NCBI GenBank assembly: GCA_030248225.1
Contig: JASANE010007152.1
Coordinates: forward strand, 1-64,000
DNA from: Trileptium ribeirensis
Lineage: Eukaryota > Nematoda > Enoplea > Enoplida > Thoracostomopsidae
Reading direction: 5' to 3'
Length of the DNA stretch: 64,000 nucleotides
Shown: positions 53,518 through 64,000 of the stretch, in pieces
Layout of the letters: each line of letters opens with the position of its first letter
Position numbering within the stretch: the first letter of the stretch is position 1
The notes under the pieces: generated by a model
Databases searched by the model: none
Seen by the model: only the letters and a program-made list of their open reading frames with translations
What the model was told of the DNA's origin: nothing
Program-made: the position numbers and the translations under genes

Positions 53518-54822
53518 AAGGGAAAATGAAAAAGGAGAGAGACAAAACGACAAAAATCAAAGCAAGGGCATACGTAGTACATAGCCTAACGGACAACCAA
53601 AGAAAGATAGAGAAAATACTTAAACTCAGTGATCAAGTCGCTCTAAAAAGAAAACGGGGTTTTGCACTTGCTCGGTTTGGGGTCCAAATTATTCGTGAGC
53701 GGTCGCGATTTTTCTTGATTGAAAGGAGGATGTTGTAGTTCATTTTCTCTGTTTAAGGGCGGGGCACGGTGCCGTGCTTTTGGAAGCGGGCACAGTGGTG
53801 GATTGTGGTCACTAACCATGCGGTTGGTTCGTTTTAGTACGGGGAGTTTTCCTACTTACTATCGCCGAGCTTAACCACGTATACGTACTATGGGGAGCGT
53901 CAGTAAGCTTGATACTTGAATCAGGACGATTTCGAAGCAAACATGGTGATGTAATATCTTTTACAAGCGCCTAGTAAATTTAGTCATGGGGGGCTGTCGA
54001 GGACTCGCGACGTCGGTAGTTGACCCTTAAGTAATGCTGGTGATAACCGTCCGGTTAGGGAACAAATCGGAAGCCGACGAAATCATACAAAGATTGTATA
54101 AAAAATCGCTCCTTTCGGAGTGCCAATACCTCACGCTCAAGATAAGGTCCTTAGAATTTGTTTAGTCTTCTCGACGTTCCCCAAATTTTCTTAGCTCGAT
54201 CGATAAATGAAATTTTGGGGCTTTCTAAAGCCCGACGGAGGCTAATCCTCCGCCCCTAACTGCAACGTCAGTCCGAGCTGAAGCAGCGGCATGAGCATCG
54301 AACGGTCCACTAAGTTGTAAATTTGTAAACCATAAGCATAATCAGAAACACGTGAATAAGCAAATACCTATGGTTTCGTGGTAGAATTTTACCGTGGTCA
54401 GCTCAGGAAAATTCAACAGCCCTAACTCAAGCGTAGCAAGTCATCACGGACGAGAGGCGTCCATTTTGATTTGCCTTACCTATGACCACGGGGAATCAGA
54501 ATGACTTCGACTTTGGTGCCTATAATTTAGTGCCTTCCGTGCAATCGCTCGAGGTGCCCAAAGCGGAACTCACTGGAGGAGGTTTGTCTGATAACATGTA
54601 AAAGTGTAGAAAGTCGGTGAGGGGATAGGAGGCTTCCACCTATGGGCGTCGTCTCAACCTGTAAAAGCAAGGTCAAGCCATGATCAACTAAATTTGTCTT
54701 TTGTGAATGATTGGCTCCTGTTACATCTGGGGAAAATAAACCCCCAATTTCTCGATTCTCCCCCTAACTTACAGCAGTCGATCCGGGACAGCAATCGCTA
54801 GTCCCCTTCCGCTAGACGGAAT

Positions 54823-55209
54823 ATGTCTGCGCGGGTCCTCCAGTCGTCGATCTTCATTATAAACCCGAAGAACAAAAAGCACAAGAAAGCGAACAAACAT
54901 TACGAAACTGTACTAGAACTCAAGCGTCGGAGAAGGTCAGTAGAGTCGACCGAACTCCGCGCTGCCAAAGTCGAACTGATTCCAAGAGACGACGTGGTAG
55001 TCGTCGCCTCAAAATTTTCAGCTATGTTAAAGGATAGCGATTTTGCCGCCATCCAATCGCAGAGGATCTTTGAACGCCCACTTTTTCGAGTTCAAACCCG
55101 GGCGCCCAATCGAAAAATTCCCAAGATTTTATTTTTGACAGCTATCGTAAAGCCTGGGTCCCCTTTAGAGAGAGTCGGCTTCAATCGAAATCGCCGACAT
55201 CAAATTTGA
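54823..55209 (+). other. Open frame of 128 codons in right terminal repeat
   Basis: Counterpart of 28406-28792 with the same start and length and about a dozen residue changes. An insert of about 45 bp lies just upstream of the ATG. No domain is recognised; coding status is doubtful. Confidence 0.25.
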
Positions 55210-57449
55210 ACCCTCCGAATTCTCGGAGGTCGACCATCTGTGAGTTTTAGCCCCAAATTCCAGCGTAACTTTTAAAATTATGTCAAGAATAGATCTGAAG
55301 ATCATTACTCAGATCTCTTAAAGCTCTTACCTAATCCTAAATCGACTGTTATCCCGCAACTGTTCTACCAAATGGTTGGGTCACCCGTCAGATTTAAAAT
55401 TCTGAATTTTTTTCTATGTAAAATGCTCGAATTAAGCTGGAAATCTGTCCTCATTTCAGGACAGCTTTGTCTTCTGGTCCTCATCCGTCAAATTTCCCCC
55501 AGCTAACTCGTCGATTTAAAGCCGAATTCCTACTATTTAGCGAGTTAGCTGCCTCATTCATCACCTAATCTAAGCTTAATGAGAGTCCATCTGGGGCCAA
55601 ATTTTCTACCGATCCCATGGGTAAACGTGCAAACATTGCACGTTTACATGTCGGCTTACAAGATAAAGCCAAACATTCCTAACATTCCTAGCTGACAGCT
55701 TTTCCAATATCCCGACAGGACGTCATTAGACGTCCTGAAGGGGGGAACCGATTGTAGGAATGAGATTGTTTCGTAGTCAGGGGTGCGGCACCTTCCTAGG
55801 TATCTTTTGATCTATCGGGGGTCCCATTCAGGAACTCCCAAAGCCCACGGGAGGGCCCTAAACATACCCCCGTCCTTCTTAGTCCTATACGTCCAGTCCG
55901 TCCGTAAAACTCATGAATTTAACGGAATTTTACATGTCCGTCCTCGTCTGTTCTGTTTTTTTGTAATGTTCTTATGTACTATATATATATATCTATATCC
56001 CTATATACATACACATATACATACAATACTCATGAACACATACACACACTACACATGAGACACACAGGCGACCTGAGCGACAGAAAGGTCGCTCAAGTTC
56101 ACACCAGAAACACGCAGAACAACAACAACAACAACATAACCACACAGCAACTACAACAACAACAACAAACACAACACAACCCTGACGACAACAGCAGCGA
56201 CAACCGACCAAAGAAGTCGGTTAGAGAGAGAGAAAAAGGAAAAGAAAACGAGGAAGAGAAACAGAAAAGAAGGGGCACGGAAAGGGAGGCGGGACAGGGG
56301 GTTTCCGAGGGATTTTCGAGGGGCTGGGGCGAAATTCGGTCCCAGGACGAAGAACGGGGCCGAACGATACCAAACACGAGGGGGGTAGACGCAGTGGCGG
56401 GTCGGGACCCAATCTTGGGTTCCGACATGCATTAGCATACAGGGTTTCAGCGGGCTCTTCCGCGCTAACGGTTGGGCGGAGCGACGCCCGCCTGGCATCT
56501 TTGAACTCGCCTTGGAAAGGCGATTCAAACGTGATTTCCCTGCTTTAACGGCGGCGGTTAGAGGGGTACTAAAATTGGCACGGATAGAGAGAGTATTGAT
56601 GGTGGTGGGGGCGCTTTCGTCGGCCGTCCCGGGTTAAAGGGCAACGGACGGAGACCCGCCGGGCATCATTGAAGATGTCTCGACGTGCGGAATGCAATGA
56701 GGGGCGATTTGCCTACTTTTGAGTAAGGGATAAATTTTCGGTTGGATTGCACCCACTTGCAGTCGGTAAGCCAAATTGGGAGCACTTTGACGGGTTATGA
56801 CGGGCTAGCTCGGAGTCGGGCGGAGACCCGCCGGATATCGTTGTATTCGCCGAAAGCAGGCAAGTAGAATGAGGGGTCGCATGAGCCCATTTATGGTCAA
56901 GGGTCAAATACGAAGTTGGTACAAACTGACGGAATTTTATGTTGAATTTTCGTGGTACGTTATAAAACAGGGAAATAAGTGATATAGCAGAGGGATGACT
57001 GGCCAGGTCGAGACCCGCCTGGCCTCGTCAGATGCCTAAATGGGTAGACTGCTTAGAAACACGCATACTTTCGATCAATGATCCGATGGTACCAGAAAAA
57101 CCAGTTGTTAGGATGCTGGTCGGGCGATTTTGGGCGCCAAGGGATGCTATAAAAAGGAAGGTTGTGGTACGGTGGGGCGGAAAAATAGCCGTAACGCATC
57201 ATGAATATCAGACAACACACACACATATACATATACATAACCATATATCCATATATGCCTAGATTAGGTCCCCGCGGGACCATGGTCACCAGCCAAACCT
57301 AGCGTAAGTATCGGCTGTCAATTGAACTTTCGCCAGTTCGTCCCTAGAATATCTCAGGAAATCCGCCAGCTATTTGTGATGTTTTGAGCTCGTTCGAAAG
57401 CCCTAAAAATTCTCTACCGAAAAGTACTCGGGGCATTTTCGGGAAATAT

Positions 57450-57514
57450 CAACCGTTGGACGGTTACGGGCCGATAAACAGGCCCGAGGTCCGTTTTTTC
57501 CGAATAATCGGAAA
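57450..57514. repeat. 65-bp insertion flanked by CAACCGT in the right repeat
   Basis: The left copy has a single CAACCGT (near 31056); the right copy has two, at 57450 and 57515, with 65 bp between them. The insert includes TTCCGAATAATCGGAA, a small palindrome. A 7-bp flanking duplication is compatible with a tiny transposition or a replication-slippage event; deletion in the left copy is the alternative. Confidence 0.6.
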
Positions 57515-58056
57515 CAACCGTAACCCATTTGTTTCAGCTTACTTTTGCCACCATTAAGCTATCGTTAGCTTGAACCAGGTAAGATTGATAGTCTTCATTT
57601 TGATCACTTCCCCTCCCCTTAGATTGTCAAAGGCCTCCTATTCCCGGACGGTCTAAATTTTGAAGTTTCCACAAGGGGATGGGGATACGTAGTCGAGTCC
57701 CGTTCGGGTGTTCTGTCCTGGTTAGTTAAGCACTCTCCTACATTCCTTGTATTTCTGAGTTTAATCAAATTATCGAAACCAGTTTCCTCTAGTCTCACTT
57801 ACATCTTATCTAATTATGTAAACCTAAAACATATCATGCAATGGCAAGTTATATCGATGACGGAAAGTATAGCAATGATAAAAGGCAGGTGCAATATAGC
57901 GATGAGCAACACAATTATCGGCAACCATGGCACCCTGTTACCCACGAAAATTTCGTTCCGGTAAACCTTGTCTAGTTCGAACTGAGGCACGTTTAAGCAA
58001 TTTTGACGCCGAAATCGTGTGAGAAACGCGTAACGGGCCGGAACGGGCCTGTTACA

Positions 58057-58970
58057 CATATGAAGATACTATTGTTCTGCTTGCCCAATGGAGAATTATC
58101 GCTAACAACCAACAATGTACATGTGGCGACGTGATGTATTTGGCTGCGCGTAATGACCTCGCGCGCCTTGACAAGTACGAATGGCGCTGTAAAAATTGCC
58201 GAGCCAAATTATCTATTCGAAGCGGCTCATTTTTGTCGGTTACCGGATCACATTGGAAACGACACCTGTGATCATTTTCGGCTACATCAATAACTTGCCG
58301 TCAAACTTAATTCGCTTGCAAACAGGGGTCGCCACAGATATCATTACGAACTGATACAACTACTGTAGGGATGTCGCTGTGGCTTACGACCATGATCATT
58401 GGCAAGACAGCATGTTGGGCGGCCCCGGTATCGACGTCAAAGTTGACGAGTCGAAGATTTTTCGACAAAAATACAACCGCGATATGCCACGTCGTCAGCA
58501 TGGTTGGGTGGTGGGCATGATTGAACGACAAACGGGCAAGTGTCTACTTTTCCACGTCCCCAATCGCACCATCAACGCAATCATGCCTCTAATATTTCAA
58601 CATATCCGACCGGGAATCCGCATCGTCACCGACGGTTTCCAGACCTACATCCAAGAACTGCGCCGCCTACCTAGCCCCAGCAATATACTCACGCCACGGT
58701 CAACCACCATAACCGCCAATTCCTTAATCCCGACAATCACGACGCTTATACGCAAAACATTGATGGTCTCTGGGTAAATTTGAAAACCTTCATTCGGCGA
58801 CGCCAAGGTGTTCCTCATAGCCTATTCCAGCGAACCCTTATTGAATTTCAATGGCGACGACAATTCGCTGAAAATATTGTCGGTGCGCTCATTGCCCAAA
58901 TCGGAAACATGTATCGCGTCTACAGGTTAGTTCCAATGTCTCTAATACGTTTTCTCATAAAGTTCTAGAT
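58057..58970 (+). pseudogene. Merlin/IS1016-family (ISXO2-like) DNA transposase, degenerate
   Basis: The N-terminal zinc ribbon is visible at about 58100-58270 (CTCGDVMYL, then WRCKNCRAKLSIRSGSF), the hallmark of IS1595/IS1016 and Merlin transposases. After a frameshift near 58265 and a stop near 58343-58345, the catalytic region reads VKVDESKIFRQKYN (first Asp), GWVVGMIERQTGK and IRIVTDGFQTY (second Asp). After another frameshift at about 58680 come VNHHNRQFLNP, AYTQNIDGLWVNLK and FQWRRQF. The third acidic position, usually Glu near the IE-LW block, reads Asp here. At least three disabling changes; inactive. Terminal inverted repeats were not found. Confidence 0.85.
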
Positions 58971-59165
58971 TAAGCCTAACAAAATAAGCCTAAGCCTTAG
59001 ACTAAGCTTAAGCCTTAGACTAAGCCTAAGCCTAAGCCTTAGACTAAGCCTAAGCCTTAGACTAAGCCTAAGTCTTAGACTAAGCCTAAGCCTAAGCCTT
59101 GGAATAAGCCTAAACATAAGCCTTAGACTAAGCCTAAGCCTTAGACTAAGCCTAAGGCTAAGCCG
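58968..59165. repeat. 18-bp minisatellite built on the TTAGGC-type motif
   Basis: About ten units of roughly AAGCCTTAGACTAAGCCT, equivalent to GCCTAA GCCTTA GACTAA hexamers, with some pure GCCTAA pairs. TTAGGC is the nematode telomere repeat, but interspersed variant hexamers show this is an internal, diverged array. It starts right at the end of the Merlin transposase frame. Confidence 0.85.
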
Positions 59166-60372
59166 CTGCGCTGGCTAAACTGCCACGGTTTTGGGTGCAC
59201 AGTACTGGTGCTTCCTCGCCTGCGTTTGCCGATGCAGTATTTCCGGATACCATAACCTAAGCTTCAAACTTACCCTAAAACTGAGCCCAGTTAAACCTAA
59301 TTTCCAAACATCAAAATATCCATTTTTCGCTTGCATTCCGTATATCGGGAGCCATATCTTCTTATGACGGACAGTATTCGTCACAGCCCATACATCACCG
59401 TATCACCGTAGCCTTTTCTATATCATACCCGAATTTGAGTTCAATCGGTCAATCCAATCCAAAGTTATGTCCAGTCCAAAAAGGTCAAAAAACCAAAATC
59501 CAAATTTCTAAAAAAAATCCGCCCCTGAAATTGGGCCCCTCTCCTGAACCCCCTTGAAGAGCTATAGCAATGAAACCTTTTCCATTGGAAAGAACAGGAA
59601 AAACTGGTCCATGGGGGTTAGGCAGGTCACGTTCTAAAGCGGAGCTTTACGAAAAAATTTGCCAAAAATCCTCTATACCCCAAAAAATCCAAATAAAAAG
59701 AACAATAATTTAGCATCATCGGGAGGTTATACCTGAGAAGGGGCGACCCTGATCTCGAAGAGATCTCTTTTGGGAGTAAGAGATGATTGGGGGTCCAGAG
59801 AGTATGGGGCTATACTGAAAATTGGTGGGGCCCCTTCTCTGGTTTTTACCCCTCAGCCCAATCAGGGCCTAATTTTCAGTTTGTCTGCAGGCATCAGCGT
59901 AACTTTTGGTACGTGTTGATATCGTATTGCTTTATTTAACTCCCAAACCACATCACCTACTCGGGCGAATTTCATTGATTTCACGAGTGTGAAAATTTGA
60001 ATCTATAAAACCATTCGATATAAACGAGTTCATAGCCAACAAATTTTATAACAAGTCTTACAACTGGCAATGCTATGATCGACAAAATATAGAAATTCCC
60101 CTCCGTAAACCTCAAAATATAGACACTTCTCATATATCTCCGTAATTTATTCTAGTGATATCGCCTTGACACTACATTAAATTATATATTGCCTATGTTT
60201 ATCTTGATATATATCTTGATATATATCTTATATTGGCTTAATTCAGTCATTTCATGCTGAATTGAGCCAATACCAGATTCACACAACCTCAGATATTGAT
60301 CATTTATTCTTGATATTAGATGACACTTGAAATTTTTACGATAATAGCCTTCCAAATGTTGATCGCGTGGGT
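59166..60372. other. Non-coding remainder of the right-repeat patch, with a hairpin
   Basis: No domain-bearing frame. A strong inverted repeat lies at 60231-60272: 16-bp arms TATTGGCTTAATTCAG and CTGAATTGAGCCAATA around a 10-base loop, with one mismatch. Two copies of TCTTGATATATA lie just before it. It may be the end of the unit that replaced LTR sequence here. Confidence 0.5.
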
Positions 60373-61436
60373 ATTTTTTAAAATGATCAGTGAACTGAAC
60401 TCGGATATAAGTTCCACGCTCGAATAGAATTCGGTCGCCCCAAAAATACAGAGGATTTTGCGTGATAGTTCGCGCTAAAGTGATATCATTGGTTACCTTA
60501 GTTATATCTACTGAACGTTTCAAATTATGAATAATAAACTGCTGCCATTGCAGGGCTATAATATATTAAAAATGTGCTTAATATTTTAATAAAATATGCA
60601 ACAACGTTTTACTCTTAATATCCGAGGATCAGAGAACTAAATATCATTATATACAAACCAACGTAAATTTTACTTTTGCAAACACAAAAGTGTCTGAATA
60701 TACAAGATTTTAGGGCTAAATTACTCAAATTTAAGTTAAAAAGTGAAACTATTTCAGTTGATTTGACGATATTATCGCACATATATTGGTAATATACGTA
60801 TTATACATCTTTATGAAAATGATATAACTATTAAGGTACCAGACAAAGTATAATAAATCGAGAACATACGTAGCGGTAGACGCTGACAAATTTCACGAGC
60901 TAGGTAACTCGGATAAAACTGTTATACAGTCAAACAGATCTAATTACCTTTGTAATTCAACGTCAAAATCTTAATTTCGTTCTTCTGGCTGATTTGTGTC
61001 AGATTCATTTAGTGTAAATACATTCATTTTTCTTTAATGTCTGCTGAAAATACAGCTTGTTTGTGTTCCAACAATTTTGTTTTATATTATGATATATCTA
61101 GTTACCGTTTTTGTCTTAACAACTTTTCCTCAGGAACTCGCCATGAAGTTAGTTCCCTGGAGACGAGTTGGGATTGCCAAATGCCCAAATAGACGGTAGT
61201 GTCTTTTTCATGAGTAAGAAACTAAAAGCAATGTTTCTGTTGTATCTCCGAGTGTGTGAATGAAAAAACACAGACAACGGGACTTGAAGTAAACGTTTAT
61301 TAACACACTCAGAAAGCACGAATGGAGTTAAATGAAACAAACGTAACAAATGCACTGAAAGAAGTCATACGTTACTGTTTCGACATTAGCTTTTACCTAC
61401 TCATGGAACATTCTCGAATATCTGCTTCAAATGACG

Positions 61437-63982
61437 TCTGATCATGTGATCTCAATCTTTGTCCGGATTTGGCATGAATTCAATAGTTCATTTGGCAGTA
61501 TCCTGAGAATATGGAGTACGACGGAACTGAATGATGAACTCTTGAAGGACCTTTCTCGAAGGAAGGTTGGACTTACGAAGTGCCTGTTTGAAAGTTTGTA
61601 CCAGTCTTTCCGCCGACCCATTGGTAGCCGGATGGTAGGGAGCTCCTGTAAGGTGAGTGATCCCACTTTCTTGACACCAGGCTTTGAATTATTCAGACGG
61701 CAATGCTGTTGCATTATCGGTCACCAACGTGTGTGGATATCCGAAGCGAGCAAAATCTTGCTGCAGGAGGTCAATTGTAACCTTGGCGGTCACAGCTTGT
61801 GTAGGATGAATGCAAGGATACTTGCAGTAAGCGTCTATGAGCAGCAACCAGTTGGAGCCCATGAAATTTATGGCGTGATCTATGTGAAAGCGGCTCCACG
61901 GTTTTTCAGGCAACATCCAAGGATGTACGGGAGGTTTTGCTAGTTTATTTTGATGTTCTCCACATGGCACACAATGACGGCAGATGGCCTCAATGTCTTC
62001 GTCAATGTTGGGCCAGTAGACGGACGCGCGAGCAATACTCTTCATCCGATGCATCCCAAAGTGTCCAATATGTAACAGTTCCAAGACGCAACATCGCATG
62101 GAGGTTGGAATCACAACTCTTGTTCCGTGAACCAGGAAACCGTTGCAGATGGATATTGATTAAGAAATTTGTCGGAAACATTGCATCTCCGAGCCTGCAT
62201 CGCTTCTTTTTGGGGGCCATCCTTCACGTATAAACCTGAACACCGTTGAAAGAACAGGGTCTTTCGCAGACTCTCGTACTAACGAACCTTGATTAGCCGG
62301 TGTCAACTTGTCTTCCACGTGTTGTATTGAATAAACCATTTCGGCATCGTCCTCGATCTCTTCCTCGTCGAAGGAGAGGTCTTTGGACGATGGAAAGCGG
62401 CTGAGTGCGTCAGCGTTTGCATGAACCTTGATTTTGCGGAATTCAACACTGTAGTCGAACTGGTTTAACAGCAATGCCCATCGAGCTAGACGATTTGCGG
62501 CCAAAAGCGGTACTTCTTTGCCCGCGCCAAAGAGCGCTTTGAGCGGTCGATGATCAGTTACCAGGATAAATCTTCTTTCATAAAGATACTGGTAAACTTT
62601 TTCAGACAGAACACAATCGCCAACGCTTCTTTCTGGATTTGGCTGTAATTTGTTTGTGTATCGGTGAGCGTTTTAGAAACATTGAAGATGGGGCGTTCAC
62701 TACCGTCGGGATAGCGATGAAAAAGAACCGCTCCAATTCTAACTTTTGACGCGTCACAAGCCAAATACAGAGGTAGTTGCTGTTGAAATGCACGAGGACA
62801 TTTTCGGAGCAGAGCAAGTCCTTCAGTTTCTGGAATGCCGTTTTTTGGTCCTGCTCCCAAACCTATTTGGAATGCTTCTTTGTTAAAGCATACAGCGGCT
62901 CTGCGAGTGTCGAGAAATTAGATGGAAAAAATTTGGCGTAGAATTGTACGATCCAAGGAAGGCTTTCAGGCTGGAAACGTCTGTTGATGCTGGCATCTTG
63001 ACGACATCATCCACTTTGGGGGCCCTTGGCGATTCCCTCATGAGAGAGATAGTGACCCAGATACTCCACAAAAGGTTGAGCGAATTGACATTTTTCCAGT
63101 CGACAACGAAGACCTTTGACCTCGAGACGATTGAGCAAACGTCGTAAATTGTTAAAGTGGTCTTCGGCGTCCTCTCCGCTGACCAACAAATCGTCCAGGT
63201 AGACAACTACACCAGGTAAGTCGGTCAGTTGTTCCATGATTTGCTGAAAGTAGCCGGGAGCAGACTTGATCACAAAAGGAAGACGCTCCTGCAGAAGAAC
63301 TCCTTTATGTGTACTACGAGCCAGTAGTCGTTGACTGAGTGGACCCAGCAAGATTTGGTTGTAGGCATCATCCAAGTCGATTTTGGTAAACCCGTATCCA
63401 CCTCCGAGTTTTTGCATTAGATCCTCCGGCAGAGGCAGTGGGTGTCGTTGCTCTTCCAGTTGAGTGTTAAATGTAACGGAATAGTCGCCACAAACCCGCA
63501 ACTTTGGTTTTTGTTGTCCTGACAATAGCGTTTTCATGATAGGTACCACGGGGGTTCTATAATCGCAAAATTGCACGAGTTCCCAGACGCATTTTTCTAT
63601 CCCTATTCTGTATGCCTCTTCGAGGTCCGGCTTGAGGGCGCAAGGGATTGGACGAGCTTTCGGATTGGAAGATTGGCTCGGAATTGTCCTTGAATTTAAC
63701 TTCCAACTGGAAATCCTTTAGGCCGCCCAGTTCCGATTTCCAAAGGCTGGGAAATTCCTGGCACAGGTTTTGACAACGTTGCTGAAGTTGGACATCCGGC
63801 TTCAAATGATTGAAAACCGAGTTGCACTCACCAGTGAGATTGATGATCTCGTCAATTGAAATGCCCAATTTCTTTATCCAAGTGCCCCAGCAGGTTAATG
63901 TCCGGGATCTCAGACACCGTGAATTGTACTTCCGGTTGCTCCTTAGAATCCTGAGCCTGGGTGCGTGCGACGAAAGTTCCAA
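61437..63982 (-). pseudogene. Ty3/Gypsy pol of Mag / K02A2.6-like type, frameshifted and running off the window
   Basis: Reading leftward: pre-RT leader (FPSLWKSELGGLKDFQLEVK), RT (VPIMKTLLSGQQKPKLRVCGDY, FTKIDLDDAYNQILL, FVIKSAPGYFQQIME, VVVYLDDLLVSG with the catalytic Asp pair, FVEYLGHYLS), RNase H (LYLACDASKVRIGAVLF, IQKEALAIVF, VHANADALSRFP), and integrase with an H2C2 domain (LHIGHFGMHRMKS, CRHCVPCGEHQNK) and core (FHIDHAINFMG, TLVTDNATALPSE with two catalytic Asp). The catalytic Glu region is readable in another phase near 61600. Frames change at least five times, so it is dead. Protease and gag would lie beyond 64000. It stops about 140 bp from the giant repeat, with no LTR seen. Confidence 0.88.
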
Positions 63983-64000
63983 GCACTGGCAAATTGTGCT

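Larger units (their letters stand above)
51466..61296 (-). repeat. Right giant terminal direct repeat (candidate 5' LTR)
   Basis: 9.83 kb, the direct-orientation partner of 25090-33580. Shared blocks are 51466-58056 and 60373-61296; the 2.3 kb between them replaces the 1.05-kb patch of the left copy. Other differences include an insert of about 45 bp near 54770-54820, a 65-bp insert at 57450-57514 and fewer AAC units. It ends at 61296 exactly where the shared AAACGT ends in the left copy. Gag begins 1.35 kb further along the minus strand. Confidence 0.7.

Noticed and set aside
58968..59165. True chromosome end or telomere
   Set aside because: Array is short, interspersed with variant hexamers and flanked on both sides by other sequence.
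1..64000. CRISPR array, bacterial operons or prophage
   Set aside because: No regularly spaced identical repeats with unique spacers, no operon-like gene packing; all coding signals are eukaryotic transposons.

Overview
This window looks like a repeat-rich piece of an invertebrate animal nuclear genome. I see no host protein-coding gene in it. Almost everything recognisable is transposon-derived: one BEL/Pao element, three Ty3/Gypsy-type elements or fragments, one 5'-truncated non-LTR (LINE) element, one Merlin/IS1016-like DNA transposon remnant and a large foldback element. An 18-bp minisatellite at about 58.97-59.17 kb is built on GCCTAA (TTAGGC on the other strand), the canonical nematode telomere motif. 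That weakly suggests a nematode; the host assignment is otherwise open.

Layout. 1-14.9 kb: AT-rich non-coding DNA with a degenerate tRNA-Ala-like sequence, a long hairpin, a diverged repeat present twice (6.1-7.7 and 8.7-10.3 kb), low-complexity tracts and a CT microsatellite. 14.9-19.9 kb, minus strand: a 5'-truncated BEL/Pao pol (RT, RNase H, integrase, integrase C-terminal domain) followed in the env position by a decayed frame that reads as NADAR plus SGNH hydrolase. 19.9-23.1 kb: two complementary parts of a Gypsy pol joined head to head. 23.15-25.06 kb: a foldback element with arms of about 560 bp. 25.09-61.30 kb: a giant Gypsy-like element on the minus strand, bounded by direct repeats of 8.5 kb (left) and 9.8 kb (right). 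Read right to left, its internal region holds gag with a zinc knuckle, a long acidic region, a membrane-anchored env-like glycoprotein fused in frame to the start of an aspartic protease, RT/RNase H (interrupted by a LINE), integrase, a proline-rich tail and finally an uninterrupted NADAR-SGNH fusion ORF that ends exactly where the left repeat begins. 61.4-64.0 kb, minus: a frameshifted Gypsy pol of Mag / K02A2.6-like type that runs off the window.

The main candidate for something undescribed is the NADAR-SGNH cargo. The same two-domain order (NAD/ADP-ribose-associated N-glycosidase fold, then SGNH/GDSL esterase fold) sits at the 3' end of two retroelements of different superfamilies in one 64-kb window. 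NADAR proteins are known N-glycosidases, some of which remove ADP-ribose from guanine bases. An inference worth testing is that the cargo reverses host ADP-ribosylation or related modification of retroelement nucleic acid. The second point of interest is the architecture of the giant element: very long terminal repeats, an env-like protein placed before the protease, and a 245-bp tandem triplication over the env signal-peptide region that breaks the reading frame.

Limits: all family calls are by eye from motifs. LTR termini, primer-binding sites and target-site duplications could not be established. Most coding regions carry stops or frameshifts, so most elements here are probably inactive.
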